Shown piece by piece: positions 36,390-46,045 of a DNA stretch of 64,000 bases; the first letter of the stretch is position 1; every line of letters starts with the position of its first letter. The translations under genes and the position numbers were made by a program. The notes beneath the pieces were generated by a model, which was not told where the DNA came from, ran no database searches, and worked only from the letters and a program-made list of their open reading frames with translations. Source of the stretch: DSAD01 sp036825155 (GTDB taxonomy: Bacteria; Desulfobacterota; Desulfomonilia; UBA1062); contig DAISYU010000007.1 in assembly GCA_036825155.1 (NCBI GenBank), forward strand, positions 1 through 64,000, written 5' to 3'.

Positions 36390-37379
36390 ATGGACTTCAT
36401 TGATGAGTCTAAGGTTTACCTAAAAGCGGGCAACGGCGGCAACGGCTGTTGCTCGTTTCGAAGAGAGAAATACGTACCCAAAGGCGGTCCTGACGGAGGC
36501 GACGGAGGCAAGGGCGGAGATATCATCATCGAGGCCAGTCCCCATGTCCACACGCTCCTGGATCAGCGCTACCATCCCCACTATAAATCCGAGAGAGGCC
36601 AGCACGGCCAAGGCAAGAACTGCACGGGAAAATCCGGACGGGATCTTACAATCCACGTCCCTGTCGGCACCCTGTTAAAGGATGCACTGACCGGAGAGAT
36701 CGTTGCCGATCTGGTGGAAGAGGGCCAAACCGTGATCGTTGCTCGCGGCGGGATCGGCGGCAGGGGCAATGCCCGTTTCGCCACATCCACCATGCAGGCA
36801 CCCAGGTACTGCGAGCCCGGCAGGCCGGGGGAAGAAAAGGATTACATCCTTGAACTGAAACTCCTTGCCGATGTAGGCCTGGTAGGCTTCCCCAATGCCG
36901 GGAAATCCACCCTGATATCCCGTGTGTCTTCTGCCCGGCCAAAGATCGCGGACTATCCTTTCACTACGCTCGTGCCAAACCTCGGCATGGTCAGATGGAA
37001 GGAGGCCGATTTTGTAATGGCCGATATCCCAGGCATCATCGAGGGAGCCCATACGGGTGTGGGCCTCGGGCTGCGGTTCTTGAGGCATATAGAGAGAACC
37101 AGGATCATCGTGTATGTCATCGATATGTCTGAAGAGACCATGAGAGACCCGAAAGAGGAATTCATGGTCCTCAGGCGAGAGCTCGGATCTTACTCACAAC
37201 GCCTCCTGGATCTGAAGCAAATGGTGCTCCTCAATAAGTGCGATCTTCTCACGGCAAAGGAGCGGGCAAAAGAAGCTGTTGCCTTTATAATGGATGAAGG
37301 GTATCCTTGCTTTATGGCATCAGCGCTCACCGGAGAGGGGTTGAGCGATCTTTTGGATGAAATTATAAAGGACATATAA
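36390..37379 (+). CDS. obg: Obg GTPase, ribosome assembly
   Basis: A 329-residue GTPase for large-subunit maturation and stress control. A glycine-rich Obg fold comes first (KAGNGGNGCCSFRREKYVPKGGPDGGDGGKGGD in pieces; residues 1-158), followed by the G domain: GFPNAGKST (G1), DYPFTTLVPNLG (G2), DIPGIIEGA (G3), LLNKCDL (G4) and SALTGEGL (G5). It ends without the C-terminal OCT extension. It starts 3 bp after rpmA. Confidence 0.97.
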   Translation: MDFIDESKVYLKAGNGGNGCCSFRREKYVPKGGPDGGDGGKGGDIIIEASPHVHTLLDQRYHPHYKSERGQHGQGKNCTGKSGRDLTIHVPVGTLLKDALTGEIVADLVEEGQTVIVARGGIGGRGNARFATSTMQAPRYCEPGRPGEEKDYILELKLLADVGLVGFPNAGKSTLISRVSSARPKIADYPFTTLVPNLGMVRWKEADFVMADIPGIIEGAHTGVGLGLRFLRHIERTRIIVYVIDMSEETMRDPKEEFMVLRRELGSYSQRLLDLKQMVLLNKCDLLTAKERAKEAVAFIMDEGYPCFMASALTGEGLSDLLDEIIKDI

Positions 37380-37384
37380 CGTAT

Positions 37385-38530
37385 ATGAAGGGAAGTTCCA
37401 GATCATCTCTGAAATCGTGCAAACGTATTCTTGTCAAGATCGGATCACGAGTTCTGAATACCGGCAACGGCCTCAATAACCGGGTGATTGACAGGTTGTG
37501 TGACGATCTCTCACTGCTTCGCGACAAGGGTAAAGAATTCGCCCTGGTTTCATCCGGTGCCATTGCAGAGGGCAATGCAGTCATGAAGGTGCCCCGTTCA
37601 TCCATGACCCTGTCAAAGAAACAGGCCCTTGCCGCCATCGGGCAGGGTAGCCTGATCAGGACCTATACCGATGCATTCAAGCGGTACGGGTACAAGGCCG
37701 GCCAGATCCTCATAACGCGCGAAGACCTGGATGACAGACGGCGTTACCTCAATATCCGAAATACCTTTACCGCGCTGTTCGAGTTCGGCGCCATCCCCAT
37801 CATCAACGAGAATGATACGGTCTCTGTCGATGAGATCCAGTTTACCGACAACGATATGCTCTCAGCAATGATTATACCGCTTGTTGAAGCGCAGGCATTG
37901 ATAATATTGACGGATACCCCGGGCGTATACCTAGATGATCCCCGCAAGAACCCTGATGCAGAGATGATTTCTGAATTAAAGGATATCAAATCCAAGGATA
38001 TAAGCGACTTTGGCGGGGATGCCGGCGATATGGGAAGAGGGGGCATGAGATCGAAACTTCAGGCAGCCTACCATGCTTCACTGCTCGGGGTGCCGACCGT
38101 CATCACGTCCGCGTATATACCGCAGGTGATCAGCGAGGTGCTGAAAGGTGCCGAGATCGGTACGTTCGTCCATCCGAGGAAGAAAGGAAGGCTCACCCAG
38201 AAGGATCACTGGATCAGTTTTGTTACCCGGCCCAAAGGCAGGGTGATCGTTGATAACGGCGCGGCTTCGATGCTCATCAACAAGGGAAAGAGTCTCCTGC
38301 CCTGCGGGGTCGTGAGGGTGGAGGGGAACTTCCAGGCGGGAGACCCTGTAGAGATCAAGGAACACAAAGGCGAGGTGATCGCTGTCGGGCTGAGCAATTT
38401 CACGTCTGATGAGATCGGCAAGGTGAAAGGCGCAAATACCAAGGATGTCTGTGCCATCCTGTCGCATGAATGCGATGAAGAGGTTGTTCATCGAAACAAT
38501 ATGATCTTGAGAAAGGAGTTCGGGCAGTGA
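37385..38530 (+). CDS. proB: Glutamate 5-kinase
   Basis: The first enzyme of proline synthesis, 381 residues, with an amino-acid kinase domain (ILVKIGSRVLN, LVSSGAIAEG, INENDTVSVDEIQFTDND, GDMGRGGMRSKLQAA) and a C-terminal PUA domain from about 280. The kinase domain binds proline for feedback inhibition in this family. Its stop overlaps the GTG start of proA. Confidence 0.96.
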   Translation: MKGSSRSSLKSCKRILVKIGSRVLNTGNGLNNRVIDRLCDDLSLLRDKGKEFALVSSGAIAEGNAVMKVPRSSMTLSKKQALAAIGQGSLIRTYTDAFKRYGYKAGQILITREDLDDRRRYLNIRNTFTALFEFGAIPIINENDTVSVDEIQFTDNDMLSAMIIPLVEAQALIILTDTPGVYLDDPRKNPDAEMISELKDIKSKDISDFGGDAGDMGRGGMRSKLQAAYHASLLGVPTVITSAYIPQVISEVLKGAEIGTFVHPRKKGRLTQKDHWISFVTRPKGRVIVDNGAASMLINKGKSLLPCGVVRVEGNFQAGDPVEIKEHKGEVIAVGLSNFTSDEIGKVKGANTKDVCAILSHECDEEVVHRNNMILRKEFGQ

Positions 38531-39780
38531 GCACGGATATGATCGTCGCTCTGGCACGCAATGCAAAACGTGCCTCGAGGACCCTCATGAATCTTTCCAC
38601 AACCGACAAGGCAGGGGCGCTCGCAGGTATGGCCGCTGCTCTGCGGGACAACGTGCCGTATCTGCAGGGTGAGAACAAAAAGGACCTGGAGACCGCACAT
38701 GAGAATAATCTGAGTTCTGCCATGATCGACCGGCTGACATTGAGCAGCAGTGTTATCGAGGGCATGGCACGGGCCCTGGAAGAGATCGCGGACCTCCCTG
38801 ATCCGGTGGGCAAGATTTCCGACATGACAAGGAGGCCCAATGGGCTTATGGTGGGAAGGATGCGCATCCCCCTGGGGGTTGTAGGCATCATCTACGAGTC
38901 CCGGCCCAATGTGACGGCAGATGCAGCCGGCCTCTGCCTGAAATCGGGCAATGCCGTTATTCTTAGGGGCGGATCGGAGGCATTCAATTCCAACAAGGCG
39001 ATTGCCGAGATCCTGCGTGGATCGCTGGAAGACAGGGGAATTGATCCGGACGTTATCGGATTCATGCCGGTCACAGACAGAAAAGCGGTCCTCGATCTGC
39101 TGAAACTCGAGGAATACATCGACCTCATTATCCCCCGCGGAGGGGAGGGTCTGATCCGGACCGTGGTCGAGAACTCGATGATCCCCGTGTTGAAGCACTA
39201 CAAAGGGGTATGTCATATCTTTGTAGACAGGGATGCCGACCTTAAAAAGGCATATCCTATCTGCCTCAATGCAAAGGTGCAGCGGCCCGGGGTGTGCAAT
39301 GCCATGGAGACACTTCTCGTGGATTCTCCTATAGCGGCGCAGTTCCTCCCGAAGATGATAGAACAGTTCAGGAAAAGTGGTGTGGAGATTCGGGGCTGTG
39401 ACAGAACACGGGCCATTGTTCCCGATATAACAGAGGCAACCGAGGACGACTGGTATGAGGAGTTTCTGGACCTTATCCTCGCAGTCAAGGTCACCGATGA
39501 CATGGACGATGCCATCGATCATATAGAAAAGTATGGCTCAGACCATACCGAGGCCATTATCACGGAGAATTATACCCGGGCCATGGAGTTCCTGCGACAG
39601 GTTGATTCGTCCACTGTGCTCGTGAATGCCTCTACCCGGTTTTCGGATGGCGGAGAGTTCGGATTGGGAGCTGAGGTGGGAATCTCTACATCCAAGATAC
39701 ATGCATACGGGCCCATGGGTATCGAGGATCTCACCATACAAAAGTTTATCTGCTTTGGAGACGGCCAGATCAGGCAATGA
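38527..39780 (+). CDS. proA: Gamma-glutamyl phosphate reductase
   Basis: A 417-residue NADPH enzyme making glutamate semialdehyde for proline. The start is GTG with AAAGGAG upstream, inside the end of proB. Signatures: RIPLGVVGIIYESRPNVTADAAGLCLKSGNA in sections, the catalytic Cys in QRPGVCNAMETLL, and the end VNASTRFSDGGEFGLGAEVGIST. It overlaps nadD by 4 bp (ATGA). Confidence 0.97.
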   Translation: MSTDMIVALARNAKRASRTLMNLSTTDKAGALAGMAAALRDNVPYLQGENKKDLETAHENNLSSAMIDRLTLSSSVIEGMARALEEIADLPDPVGKISDMTRRPNGLMVGRMRIPLGVVGIIYESRPNVTADAAGLCLKSGNAVILRGGSEAFNSNKAIAEILRGSLEDRGIDPDVIGFMPVTDRKAVLDLLKLEEYIDLIIPRGGEGLIRTVVENSMIPVLKHYKGVCHIFVDRDADLKKAYPICLNAKVQRPGVCNAMETLLVDSPIAAQFLPKMIEQFRKSGVEIRGCDRTRAIVPDITEATEDDWYEEFLDLILAVKVTDDMDDAIDHIEKYGSDHTEAIITENYTRAMEFLRQVDSSTVLVNASTRFSDGGEFGLGAEVGISTSKIHAYGPMGIEDLTIQKFICFGDGQIRQ

Positions 39781-40406
39781 GGCTGGGAATATTCGGTGGA
39801 ACTTTCAACCCCATACACCTGGGGCATCTGCGTGTCGCGGAAGAGGTAAGGACGAGCCTGGAACTTGAAAAGATCATATTTGTTCCCTCATATCTTCCTC
39901 CTCACAAAGACCTCGCAGACAATGTGATCGGTCACAAACGCCTCGAGATTGTCCGGATCGCCATAGCAGACAATCCCTGCTTCGAGCTCTCATCCTTCGA
40001 GGTGGACAGCGGGGGCAATTCGTACTCCATCAGGACCATCGAGCACATCCGCAAGACCTATAATACGACCCCTTATTTTATCCTGGGGCAGGATGCCTTT
40101 AATGATATCCTTTCGTGGTTTGAAAAGGACAGGCTCTTTGGTCTGACGCACTTTGCTGTGATGTCCAGACCCCACGCAGAAAGACCTCCATTGAACGAGA
40201 CAATAGGGGCGCATGCCCTGGAATATCAAGAAACCGGAAAAGGTTTTATCAATCATGACGGATGCGAAATCGTGTTTGTCGATGTGACCCCTCTGGATAT
40301 TTCTTCTTCCACAATCCGCACCCTGTGTAAGACGGGAAAGTCAATCCGATACCTTGTGCCGAAAGAGGTGGAAGACTATATCAGAGAAGAAAGGATATAC
40401 GTATAG
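39777..40406 (+). CDS. nadD: Nicotinate-nucleotide adenylyltransferase
   Basis: A 209-residue enzyme that converts nicotinate mononucleotide to its adenine dinucleotide, the step after NadC, encoded 8 kb away. The nucleotidyltransferase motif LGIFGGTFNPIHLGHLRVAE and the C-terminal DISSSTIRTLCKTGKSIRYLVP are typical. The next gene starts on the base after its stop. Confidence 0.96.
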   Translation: MRLGIFGGTFNPIHLGHLRVAEEVRTSLELEKIIFVPSYLPPHKDLADNVIGHKRLEIVRIAIADNPCFELSSFEVDSGGNSYSIRTIEHIRKTYNTTPYFILGQDAFNDILSWFEKDRLFGLTHFAVMSRPHAERPPLNETIGAHALEYQETGKGFINHDGCEIVFVDVTPLDISSSTIRTLCKTGKSIRYLVPKEVEDYIREERIYV

Positions 40407-40727
40407 ATGGAACCCTTGTGGAACAGGGCGGTACAGGCCCTTAAGGATAAGAAGGCGACCAATGTCGTAGTGCTGGATGTGAGAGGATCATGCTCGTTCT
40501 CCGATTATATTATCGTGTGTACCGGGATGTCGGACCGGCAGATAAAGGCCATGGCCGAGCATGTCATAGCGGAAATAGGGAAGCCGTTCGGGTCTGAAGG
40601 TATCGAGCAGGGACGCTGGGTCCTCCTGGACTATCTCGATGTGGTGATCCACATCTTCCAGGATGAACTCAGGCGCTACTATGACATGGAAGGCATGTGG
40701 CTCGATGCAAAAAGGATCGTGGGGTGA
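40407..40727 (+). CDS. rsfS: Ribosomal silencing factor RsfS
   Basis: A 106-residue protein that binds L14 and blocks subunit joining when nutrients fall. The family core is present: DYIIVCTGMSDRQIKAMAEHV and EGIEQGRWVLLDYLDVVIHIFQDELRRYYDME. It is coupled to nadD in front and overlaps the rlmH start by 3 bases behind. Confidence 0.95.
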   Translation: MEPLWNRAVQALKDKKATNVVVLDVRGSCSFSDYIIVCTGMSDRQIKAMAEHVIAEIGKPFGSEGIEQGRWVLLDYLDVVIHIFQDELRRYYDMEGMWLDAKRIVG

Positions 40728-41134
40728 AACTGGTTTTCTGCTTTTCAGGGAAAACATTCAAGGGGCCTATAAAAGATCTCCTTGATGAGTATAAAAAGCG
40801 GATCTCACGATACGTTCCTGTCGAGATTATCGAGGCAAAGACACTGAAGCCTCAGACCAGAGATGGCGTGCACATTGTGCTGAGCCCGGACGGCAGCACA
40901 ATGAACTCCGAGGGTTTTGCCGAGATTCTCGGGCAGACTCTCACGAGCGGGAAAAAGCACCTGTTCTTCTATACCGGAGGCCCCACCGGTTTTGACAGCC
41001 AACTCCTTGAGACAGCCGATCTCAAGCTCTCTCTTTCGGGAATGACCTTTAATCACCAGTTGATACGGGCAATGCTCTTTGAACAGGTCTACCGGGCGTT
41101 CACCATAATAAACAACGAGCCCTATCACAAATGA
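40724..41134 (+). CDS. rlmH: 23S rRNA pseudouridine-1915 N3-methyltransferase
   Basis: A 136-residue SPOUT methyltransferase acting on the ribosomal decoding-adjacent helix 69. The start is GTG (KLVFCFSGKTFKG), overlapping the rsfS TGA. The knotted SAM site reads FFYTGGPTGF with LKLSLSGMTFNHQLIRAMLFEQVYRAFTIINNEPYHK at the end. It is the last gene of the rplU operon; the 215 bp after it hold no clear signal. Confidence 0.95.
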   Translation: MKLVFCFSGKTFKGPIKDLLDEYKKRISRYVPVEIIEAKTLKPQTRDGVHIVLSPDGSTMNSEGFAEILGQTLTSGKKHLFFYTGGPTGFDSQLLETADLKLSLSGMTFNHQLIRAMLFEQVYRAFTIINNEPYHK

Positions 41135-41349
41135 CTGTGCTGCCCGGAGGCAAACAGAATTACCAGGTACGGCCGTATCACTATTTGCCTGAAAAAAGCC
41201 ATCTTTACTGTTCAGGTTATTAGCCTGTAGGTGCCCTGAAAGAAATGCCCTTGGGGTGCTGTCAGGTCCATGATCATTGCTAAATCTATCTCCCAACGCA
41301 CCATCTTTTCCTAACAGTCTAAACCCCTACAGCCTATAAACCTGAGTAG

Positions 41350-42489
41350 TTACCCGTGTGTTGCGTATTTTATCTCAGGGTACGGTTCTTCTCCGAAATC
41401 ATGAAGCCATCCCGCACCCGCAGGGACTTTCAGGTTGAAGAATTTTCCGGTATTTTTCGGGTTGCGGGCCTGATGGAACTTGAAGTACATATCGCGGCCG
41501 CTTTTTCCTATGATTTCAATCTTGCCCTTCTTATGGGACATGATGAACTTGAACCGTTTCGAGTGTCCGTTGAGCATCTTCTTTGACGCCTCAACGATAT
41601 CATATGCCTTGTGAAGCGGAACCTGGAAATGATGCATTACCCGTTTGACCGGCCGGCACTGGAACACGTAGTACGGATTTATCCCGATACCCACCAGAGA
41701 ATTCTGCAGCGAGGCAAGGCATTCCGGGTTATCGTTCACCCCTTTCAACAAAACCGTCTGGTTGTTCAGGATGACGCCTGCACGGATGAGGCGGTCGATG
41801 GCCTCGGTTGATTTGTCGGTTATCTCTCTTGGGTGGTTGAACTGCGTCACGATATAGATTCGTCTGTCTTTGCGAGAATGTTTTTCGAGGAGTTGCACCA
41901 GATTATCGTCTTCAATGATCCTGTCAGGCAGGGTAACCGGTATTCTCGACCCGAACCTGATGAAGGACAGGTGATCGATATCCGAGATCATCTCCAGGAA
42001 TTTTGCAATGATGGTTGTCGGCAGCACCAGCGCGTCACCCCCTGAGATGAGGACATTATTGATCTCCCGGTGTTTTTTCACGTATTCTGCGGCCTCATCG
42101 AACCGATGAAGAAGTTCATGGTTCGAAAGGCCTACCATCCTCTTTCTGAAACAGTGCCTGCAGTACATGGCACAGCGGTTGGTGGACAGGACCAGCGCTG
42201 TCTGGGAATACTTGTGCTGGAGCCCGGGCATTTTGGTGTTTTCCTTCTCTCCGCTCGTGTCATACGATCCCATGAGGTTTAATTCGTCCAGAGAGGGGAC
42301 AGCCATTGCCCGGATCGGGTCATCAGGGTCGTCCTTGTCGATGAGAGACATGTAGTATGACGGTATGCACACCGGATGTCTCTCCACAACACTCTTTAGT
42401 TTTCTCCTCTCCTTTGTTGAAAGAGTGAGATACGATGCTATGTCCTGAATAGTACGAACACTTTCTTCCAGTTGTCTTTCCCAAGTCAT
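41350..42489 (-). CDS. KamA-family radical SAM aminomutase-like protein
   Basis: A 379-residue radical SAM enzyme of the lysine 2,3-aminomutase family. The cluster motif is CAMYCRHC (CxxxCxxC), followed by the PLP-fold region with NNVLISGGDALVLP, and later VIEDDNLVQLLEKHSRK and NQTVLLKGVNDN. The C-terminal PLP-binding and dimer segments are kept in shortened form. Substrate (lysine, glutamate or another) cannot be set from motifs; the FRKR after the cluster differs from classical TRRR enzymes. The ATG at 42489 follows GAGGTGA. It is 297 bp from the end of the ATPase operon and on the same strand; 42490-42786 shows nothing else. Confidence 0.82.
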   Translation of the reverse strand: MTWERQLEESVRTIQDIASYLTLSTKERRKLKSVVERHPVCIPSYYMSLIDKDDPDDPIRAMAVPSLDELNLMGSYDTSGEKENTKMPGLQHKYSQTALVLSTNRCAMYCRHCFRKRMVGLSNHELLHRFDEAAEYVKKHREINNVLISGGDALVLPTTIIAKFLEMISDIDHLSFIRFGSRIPVTLPDRIIEDDNLVQLLEKHSRKDRRIYIVTQFNHPREITDKSTEAIDRLIRAGVILNNQTVLLKGVNDNPECLASLQNSLVGIGINPYYVFQCRPVKRVMHHFQVPLHKAYDIVEASKKMLNGHSKRFKFIMSHKKGKIEIIGKSGRDMYFKFHQARNPKNTGKFFNLKVPAGAGWLHDFGEEPYPEIKYATHG

Positions 42490-42786
42490 AGTAATCACCT
42501 CACATGTACAGTTCTCTTAGTATCTCATCGGACAAAATGCGGTTAAGCTGTAAATTAGCCGCGTTTATTGATGTTTAGGCTTCCAATGTATGCCTGCATG
42601 GTAAAGATGGTGCCCGGACTATCTGAAGAGAAAATAGGCACTCTTTGCCATGAGGTATTAAGATATATCACAAAAAGCTCACTCTTGCAAATGCTTCTAG
42701 AAAGAATGAATATAAATAAAGGGTTATGGCTGTATTCTTACGATCCCCACCCTTCACCGTCTGGCAAGGACCCAGGCCTTCTGAAC

Positions 42787-43665
42787 TCAGAGCAGGACCT
42801 GGTAACCGGCGACGATATCAAGGAGTTCTTCGGTGATATTCATCTGGCGCTGACGGTGAAACTGGAGATAGATCTCTTCTAAGCGCTCGCTGATATTCTT
42901 TTCCGCGTTCTGCATGGCCGCGAGCCTGCTCGCATTCTCACTGGCAAGAGATTCGGCAAAGGCGCGGTACAGCGAGACAAAGAGATATTCCCGGATGAGC
43001 GATAGAAACAGGGCTTCCCATTCCATGGTGAACATGGGCAGCGTCTTTGATTCCCATTTTCGGTCCTGCAGGTTCTTGAGCCAGTCCTGATCGACAGGCA
43101 GAAGGTGGAGCATCGTGGGTTTGTAGTTTGATCCGGAAATGTACTGGTTATAGAACAGATATATATGGTTGATCTGCTGGTTGAAATGCCAGTCTTCAAG
43201 GATCATCACGATTTCCTGGACCATGGGGGTGATGCCCGCTATGGATCCGGGGTTGGGAAGACACTCGCAATGAGATTGACCGGCCTCTTCAATATAATCC
43301 CTGACCCGTTCTCCCACTATGAGCACGGTACGGTTTTCCATAGGAACACCCAGCGCCTCCATCTCATCCAGTGCATACGATGCCATCTGCGCGTTGAGCT
43401 GTCCGCACAGGCCCTGATCAGAACCGAAAATGATGGCCCCGATGTGAGTTCTCGGTACTGATCTGACCAGCAGCGTATCCTCCTGTTTTTTCTTCAGAAC
43501 CACCTGAAGCCCCATCTCGACGGTTGCGTTATAATCTGCCAGGGACTCCACCGCCTTCTGATACTGGCGGATACTCACAGCAGCAAGGGCCTTCATGGTC
43601 TTCACCACAGACAGGAGGTCTTCGGTGCTCTTGATTGTTCTTTTCAGCGATTCAATAGTCTGCAT
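42787..43665 (-). CDS. atpG: N-type ATPase subunit gamma
   Basis: The central shaft subunit, 292 residues. Long N-terminal helix: MQTIESLKRTIKSTEDLLSVVKTMKALAAVSI, and the paired C-terminal helix ends ITEELLDIVAGYQVL. The middle Rossmann-like part has IIFGSDQGLCGQLNAQM. It overlaps the atpA end by 14 bp, with GGAAGCAGG before the ATG. It is the last gene of the atpDCQRBEFAG order. Confidence 0.93.
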   Translation of the reverse strand: MQTIESLKRTIKSTEDLLSVVKTMKALAAVSIRQYQKAVESLADYNATVEMGLQVVLKKKQEDTLLVRSVPRTHIGAIIFGSDQGLCGQLNAQMASYALDEMEALGVPMENRTVLIVGERVRDYIEEAGQSHCECLPNPGSIAGITPMVQEIVMILEDWHFNQQINHIYLFYNQYISGSNYKPTMLHLLPVDQDWLKNLQDRKWESKTLPMFTMEWEALFLSLIREYLFVSLYRAFAESLASENASRLAAMQNAEKNISERLEEIYLQFHRQRQMNITEELLDIVAGYQVLL

Positions 43666-45208
43666 ATCCTGCTTCCACCTCAATTCCCAATGCCTTCCCG
43701 GCAATTCTCAGCATGGCGTTGTGGTCATCCATGGTGAGTTTGCCCCCTGATTCTATCCTGGCACACAACTCTGAGAGGTGAGTGGTGATATTGGCACGTA
43801 TTTTCGATTCGGCTTCTGCGACCTGATCCAGGGGAGTGTCGTCGAGAACCCCGCTGATGACTGCAAGAAGGGCGGCTATCTGTTCCGATGCGGCCAGGGG
43901 CATATACTGAGGCTGCTTGAGGATTTCACGCACGCGCCATCCACGTTCGAGGCTCGCCCGGGTATGTTCGTCGAGTCTCGTCCCGAACCGTGAAAAGCTT
44001 TCCAGCTCTTCAAACTGTGAATAGGTTATGCGCAGGTCGCCTGCCACGGAGCGGTACGCCGGCAACTGGGCCTTGCCCCCGACCCGGGAGACCGATTTCC
44101 CTACATCGACAGGGGGCAGGATCCCTTTCTGGAACAGTCCGGGTGACAGGTAAATCTGTCCGTCGGTAATGGAGATCAGGTTTGTGGGGATATAGGATGA
44201 TATGTCCTGTGCCTCGGTCTCGATGATGGGCAGGGCGGTCAGTGAACCGCCGCCGTATTCTTTTCGCAGGTGGGTGGAACGCTCGAGGAGACGTGAATGG
44301 ATATAGAAGATATCACCGGGGTACGCCTCCCGCCCCGGGGGACGGCGCAGGAGCAGGGAGAGTTCGCGGTATGCCCTCGCATGCCGTGTCAGATCGTCGT
44401 ACACAACGAGTACATCACGGCCGTTGGCCATAAAATACTCCCCAATAGAGGTCGCGGTATAGGGGGCGACAAACTGGAGCCCCGGTGGTTCTTCACCTGC
44501 CGCCACCACCACAACCGAATAATTCAGGGCATTATGCTCCCTCAGGGCTGCAATGGTTTTCGCCACATCAGAACTCTGCTTGCCGATGGCACAGTAGATA
44601 CAGATAACGTCCTTGTCCCGCTGGTTTATTATGGTATCCATGGCTATGGCGGTCTTCCCGGTCTGGCGGTCCCCGAGGATGAGCTCCCGCTGTCCTCTTC
44701 CTATGGGGATGAGGGCGTCAATGGCCTTGAGCCCTGTCTGCAGGGGAACCGTGACAGGGTCGCGGTGCATGATCGGCGGTGCCTCCCGCTCAACAGGTAA
44801 GCGTTTTAAGGCCGGGATTTCACCGAGATTGTCCAGTGGACGGCCGATAGCATCCACGACGCGTCCCAGGAGCGCCTCCCCCACCGGGACATCGAGGATC
44901 CTTCCGGTGCGCTGCACCTCGGCACCTGCCGTTATATGCTCGCTTGCATCCAGCATGATTACCCCGATCTCAGTGGGATCCACATTGAAGACCATGCCCA
45001 TGAGATCGCCGGGAAAGGAGACGAGCTCTTCAGACCTGACATTGGACAGGCCGCCGACCTGGGCGATACCTCTGCCCACAAAATGGACGATTCCGATCTC
45101 CTGTGCCTCGAGTTCCTGTTCATGCCGGCTCAGCACGGTATCCAGTTTCTCAAAGGTATCGTCAACACACGCATCCAATGTCTTTTCGTCTTTATCAGTG
45201 GGGTTCAT
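43652..45208 (-). CDS. atpA: N-type ATPase subunit alpha
   Basis: The 518-residue nucleotide-binding but non-catalytic partner of beta. Walker A GDRQTGKT lies at about 179-186 and DVLVVYDDLTRHARAYRELSLLLRRPPGREAYPGD (in pieces) is the Walker B and arginine-finger region. The N-terminus (residues 1-40) is acidic and differs from standard F-type alpha. It follows atpF directly in the operon. Confidence 0.95.
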   Translation of the reverse strand: MNPTDKDEKTLDACVDDTFEKLDTVLSRHEQELEAQEIGIVHFVGRGIAQVGGLSNVRSEELVSFPGDLMGMVFNVDPTEIGVIMLDASEHITAGAEVQRTGRILDVPVGEALLGRVVDAIGRPLDNLGEIPALKRLPVEREAPPIMHRDPVTVPLQTGLKAIDALIPIGRGQRELILGDRQTGKTAIAMDTIINQRDKDVICIYCAIGKQSSDVAKTIAALREHNALNYSVVVVAAGEEPPGLQFVAPYTATSIGEYFMANGRDVLVVYDDLTRHARAYRELSLLLRRPPGREAYPGDIFYIHSRLLERSTHLRKEYGGGSLTALPIIETEAQDISSYIPTNLISITDGQIYLSPGLFQKGILPPVDVGKSVSRVGGKAQLPAYRSVAGDLRITYSQFEELESFSRFGTRLDEHTRASLERGWRVREILKQPQYMPLAASEQIAALLAVISGVLDDTPLDQVAEAESKIRANITTHLSELCARIESGGKLTMDDHNAMLRIAGKALGIEVEAGYADY

Positions 45209-45262
45209 CTGTTGACCTCTTTCATCGTTATTCCCTTTCTTTCCTTCAAGAGGAAAGACCGT

Positions 45263-46042
45263 TTATGGCTCCGGCATCACTGGTATCTCCTCCTTGAGAA
45301 TACGCGAGAAACTTTTCTCCAGGGAGGAGATATAATCGTTAATGCTCCATGAGATTTTATGACCGTGTATTGTCATCTCAATGCCGGCCACTGCCCTGGG
45401 CGTGACCTCGTAGGCGATCTCAAGTTCCTCGGATATGTACGGCTTCAATGCCTCCTGTATGGCGGTCTGCTGGTCAGGAGAAAGTTCAAAGGCGCTCCGT
45501 ATGGCGATCCCTGTCCCTGTCGTGATCCCGGATTGTTTGAGCACAGACAGCGTTTCCTCATCCGCCTGCGCGATGAGCCTGATGAAAACATTCACGATTT
45601 TGTCTTCGAGCTCTGCATCGGCCAGATCCAGGAGTATGCGTCGAATGGTGTCGTACACATAGGTGCCTGCCCGGGCGCTGAGATTTTCTAAAAAGGTCTT
45701 CTTTTCACTCTCGAGAGCCTCATACCACCTCATCTGGACCTGGTCGACTTCTTCCCTGGCCTTGCGGGTCAGCTCCTTGCGGGTATTTTCCGCCTCATCT
45801 CTGGCCTTGTTCAGCATCTCTTGCGCCATATCCGTCATGGACTGGTTCTTTTTCTCACTCTCGGCTGCAGCCTCTTGCGCCTCTTTCTGCAGCCTCCCTG
45901 CCTCCTCATAGCGGGAGACGATCTTGGCCTCCCTGTCATCCATGGCCTGTAAGATCCTCCCATAGAGAAAATGCTTCAGGAGAAAGACCAGGATAAGGAA
46001 GTTGACGATCTGCGCAAAGAAGACAAACCAGTCAATATGCAT
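45263..46042 (-). CDS. atpF: N-type ATPase subunit b with delta-like C-terminal tail
   Basis: 259 residues, about 100 longer than common F-type b subunits. An N-terminal membrane helix (about 5-28, VNFLILVFLLKHFL) leads into a charged coiled coil to about 135. From about 173 to 250 the sequence resembles the C-terminal part of F-type delta/OSCP: FELSPDQQTAIQEALKPYIS, then EVTPRAVAGIEMTIHGHKIS and SINDYISSLEKSF. No separate atpH exists in the operon, so this tail may bind the top of alpha3beta3 in its place. That is inference from sequence pattern. Confidence 0.9.
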   Translation of the reverse strand: MHIDWFVFFAQIVNFLILVFLLKHFLYGRILQAMDDREAKIVSRYEEAGRLQKEAQEAAAESEKKNQSMTDMAQEMLNKARDEAENTRKELTRKAREEVDQVQMRWYEALESEKKTFLENLSARAGTYVYDTIRRILLDLADAELEDKIVNVFIRLIAQADEETLSVLKQSGITTGTGIAIRSAFELSPDQQTAIQEALKPYISEELEIAYEVTPRAVAGIEMTIHGHKISWSINDYISSLEKSFSRILKEEIPVMPEP

Positions 46043-46045
46043 CCA

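Noticed and set aside
42568..42882. 104-codon plus-strand frame beside atpG
   Set aside because: Its second half is antisense to atpG and its first half has no ribosome site or domain.
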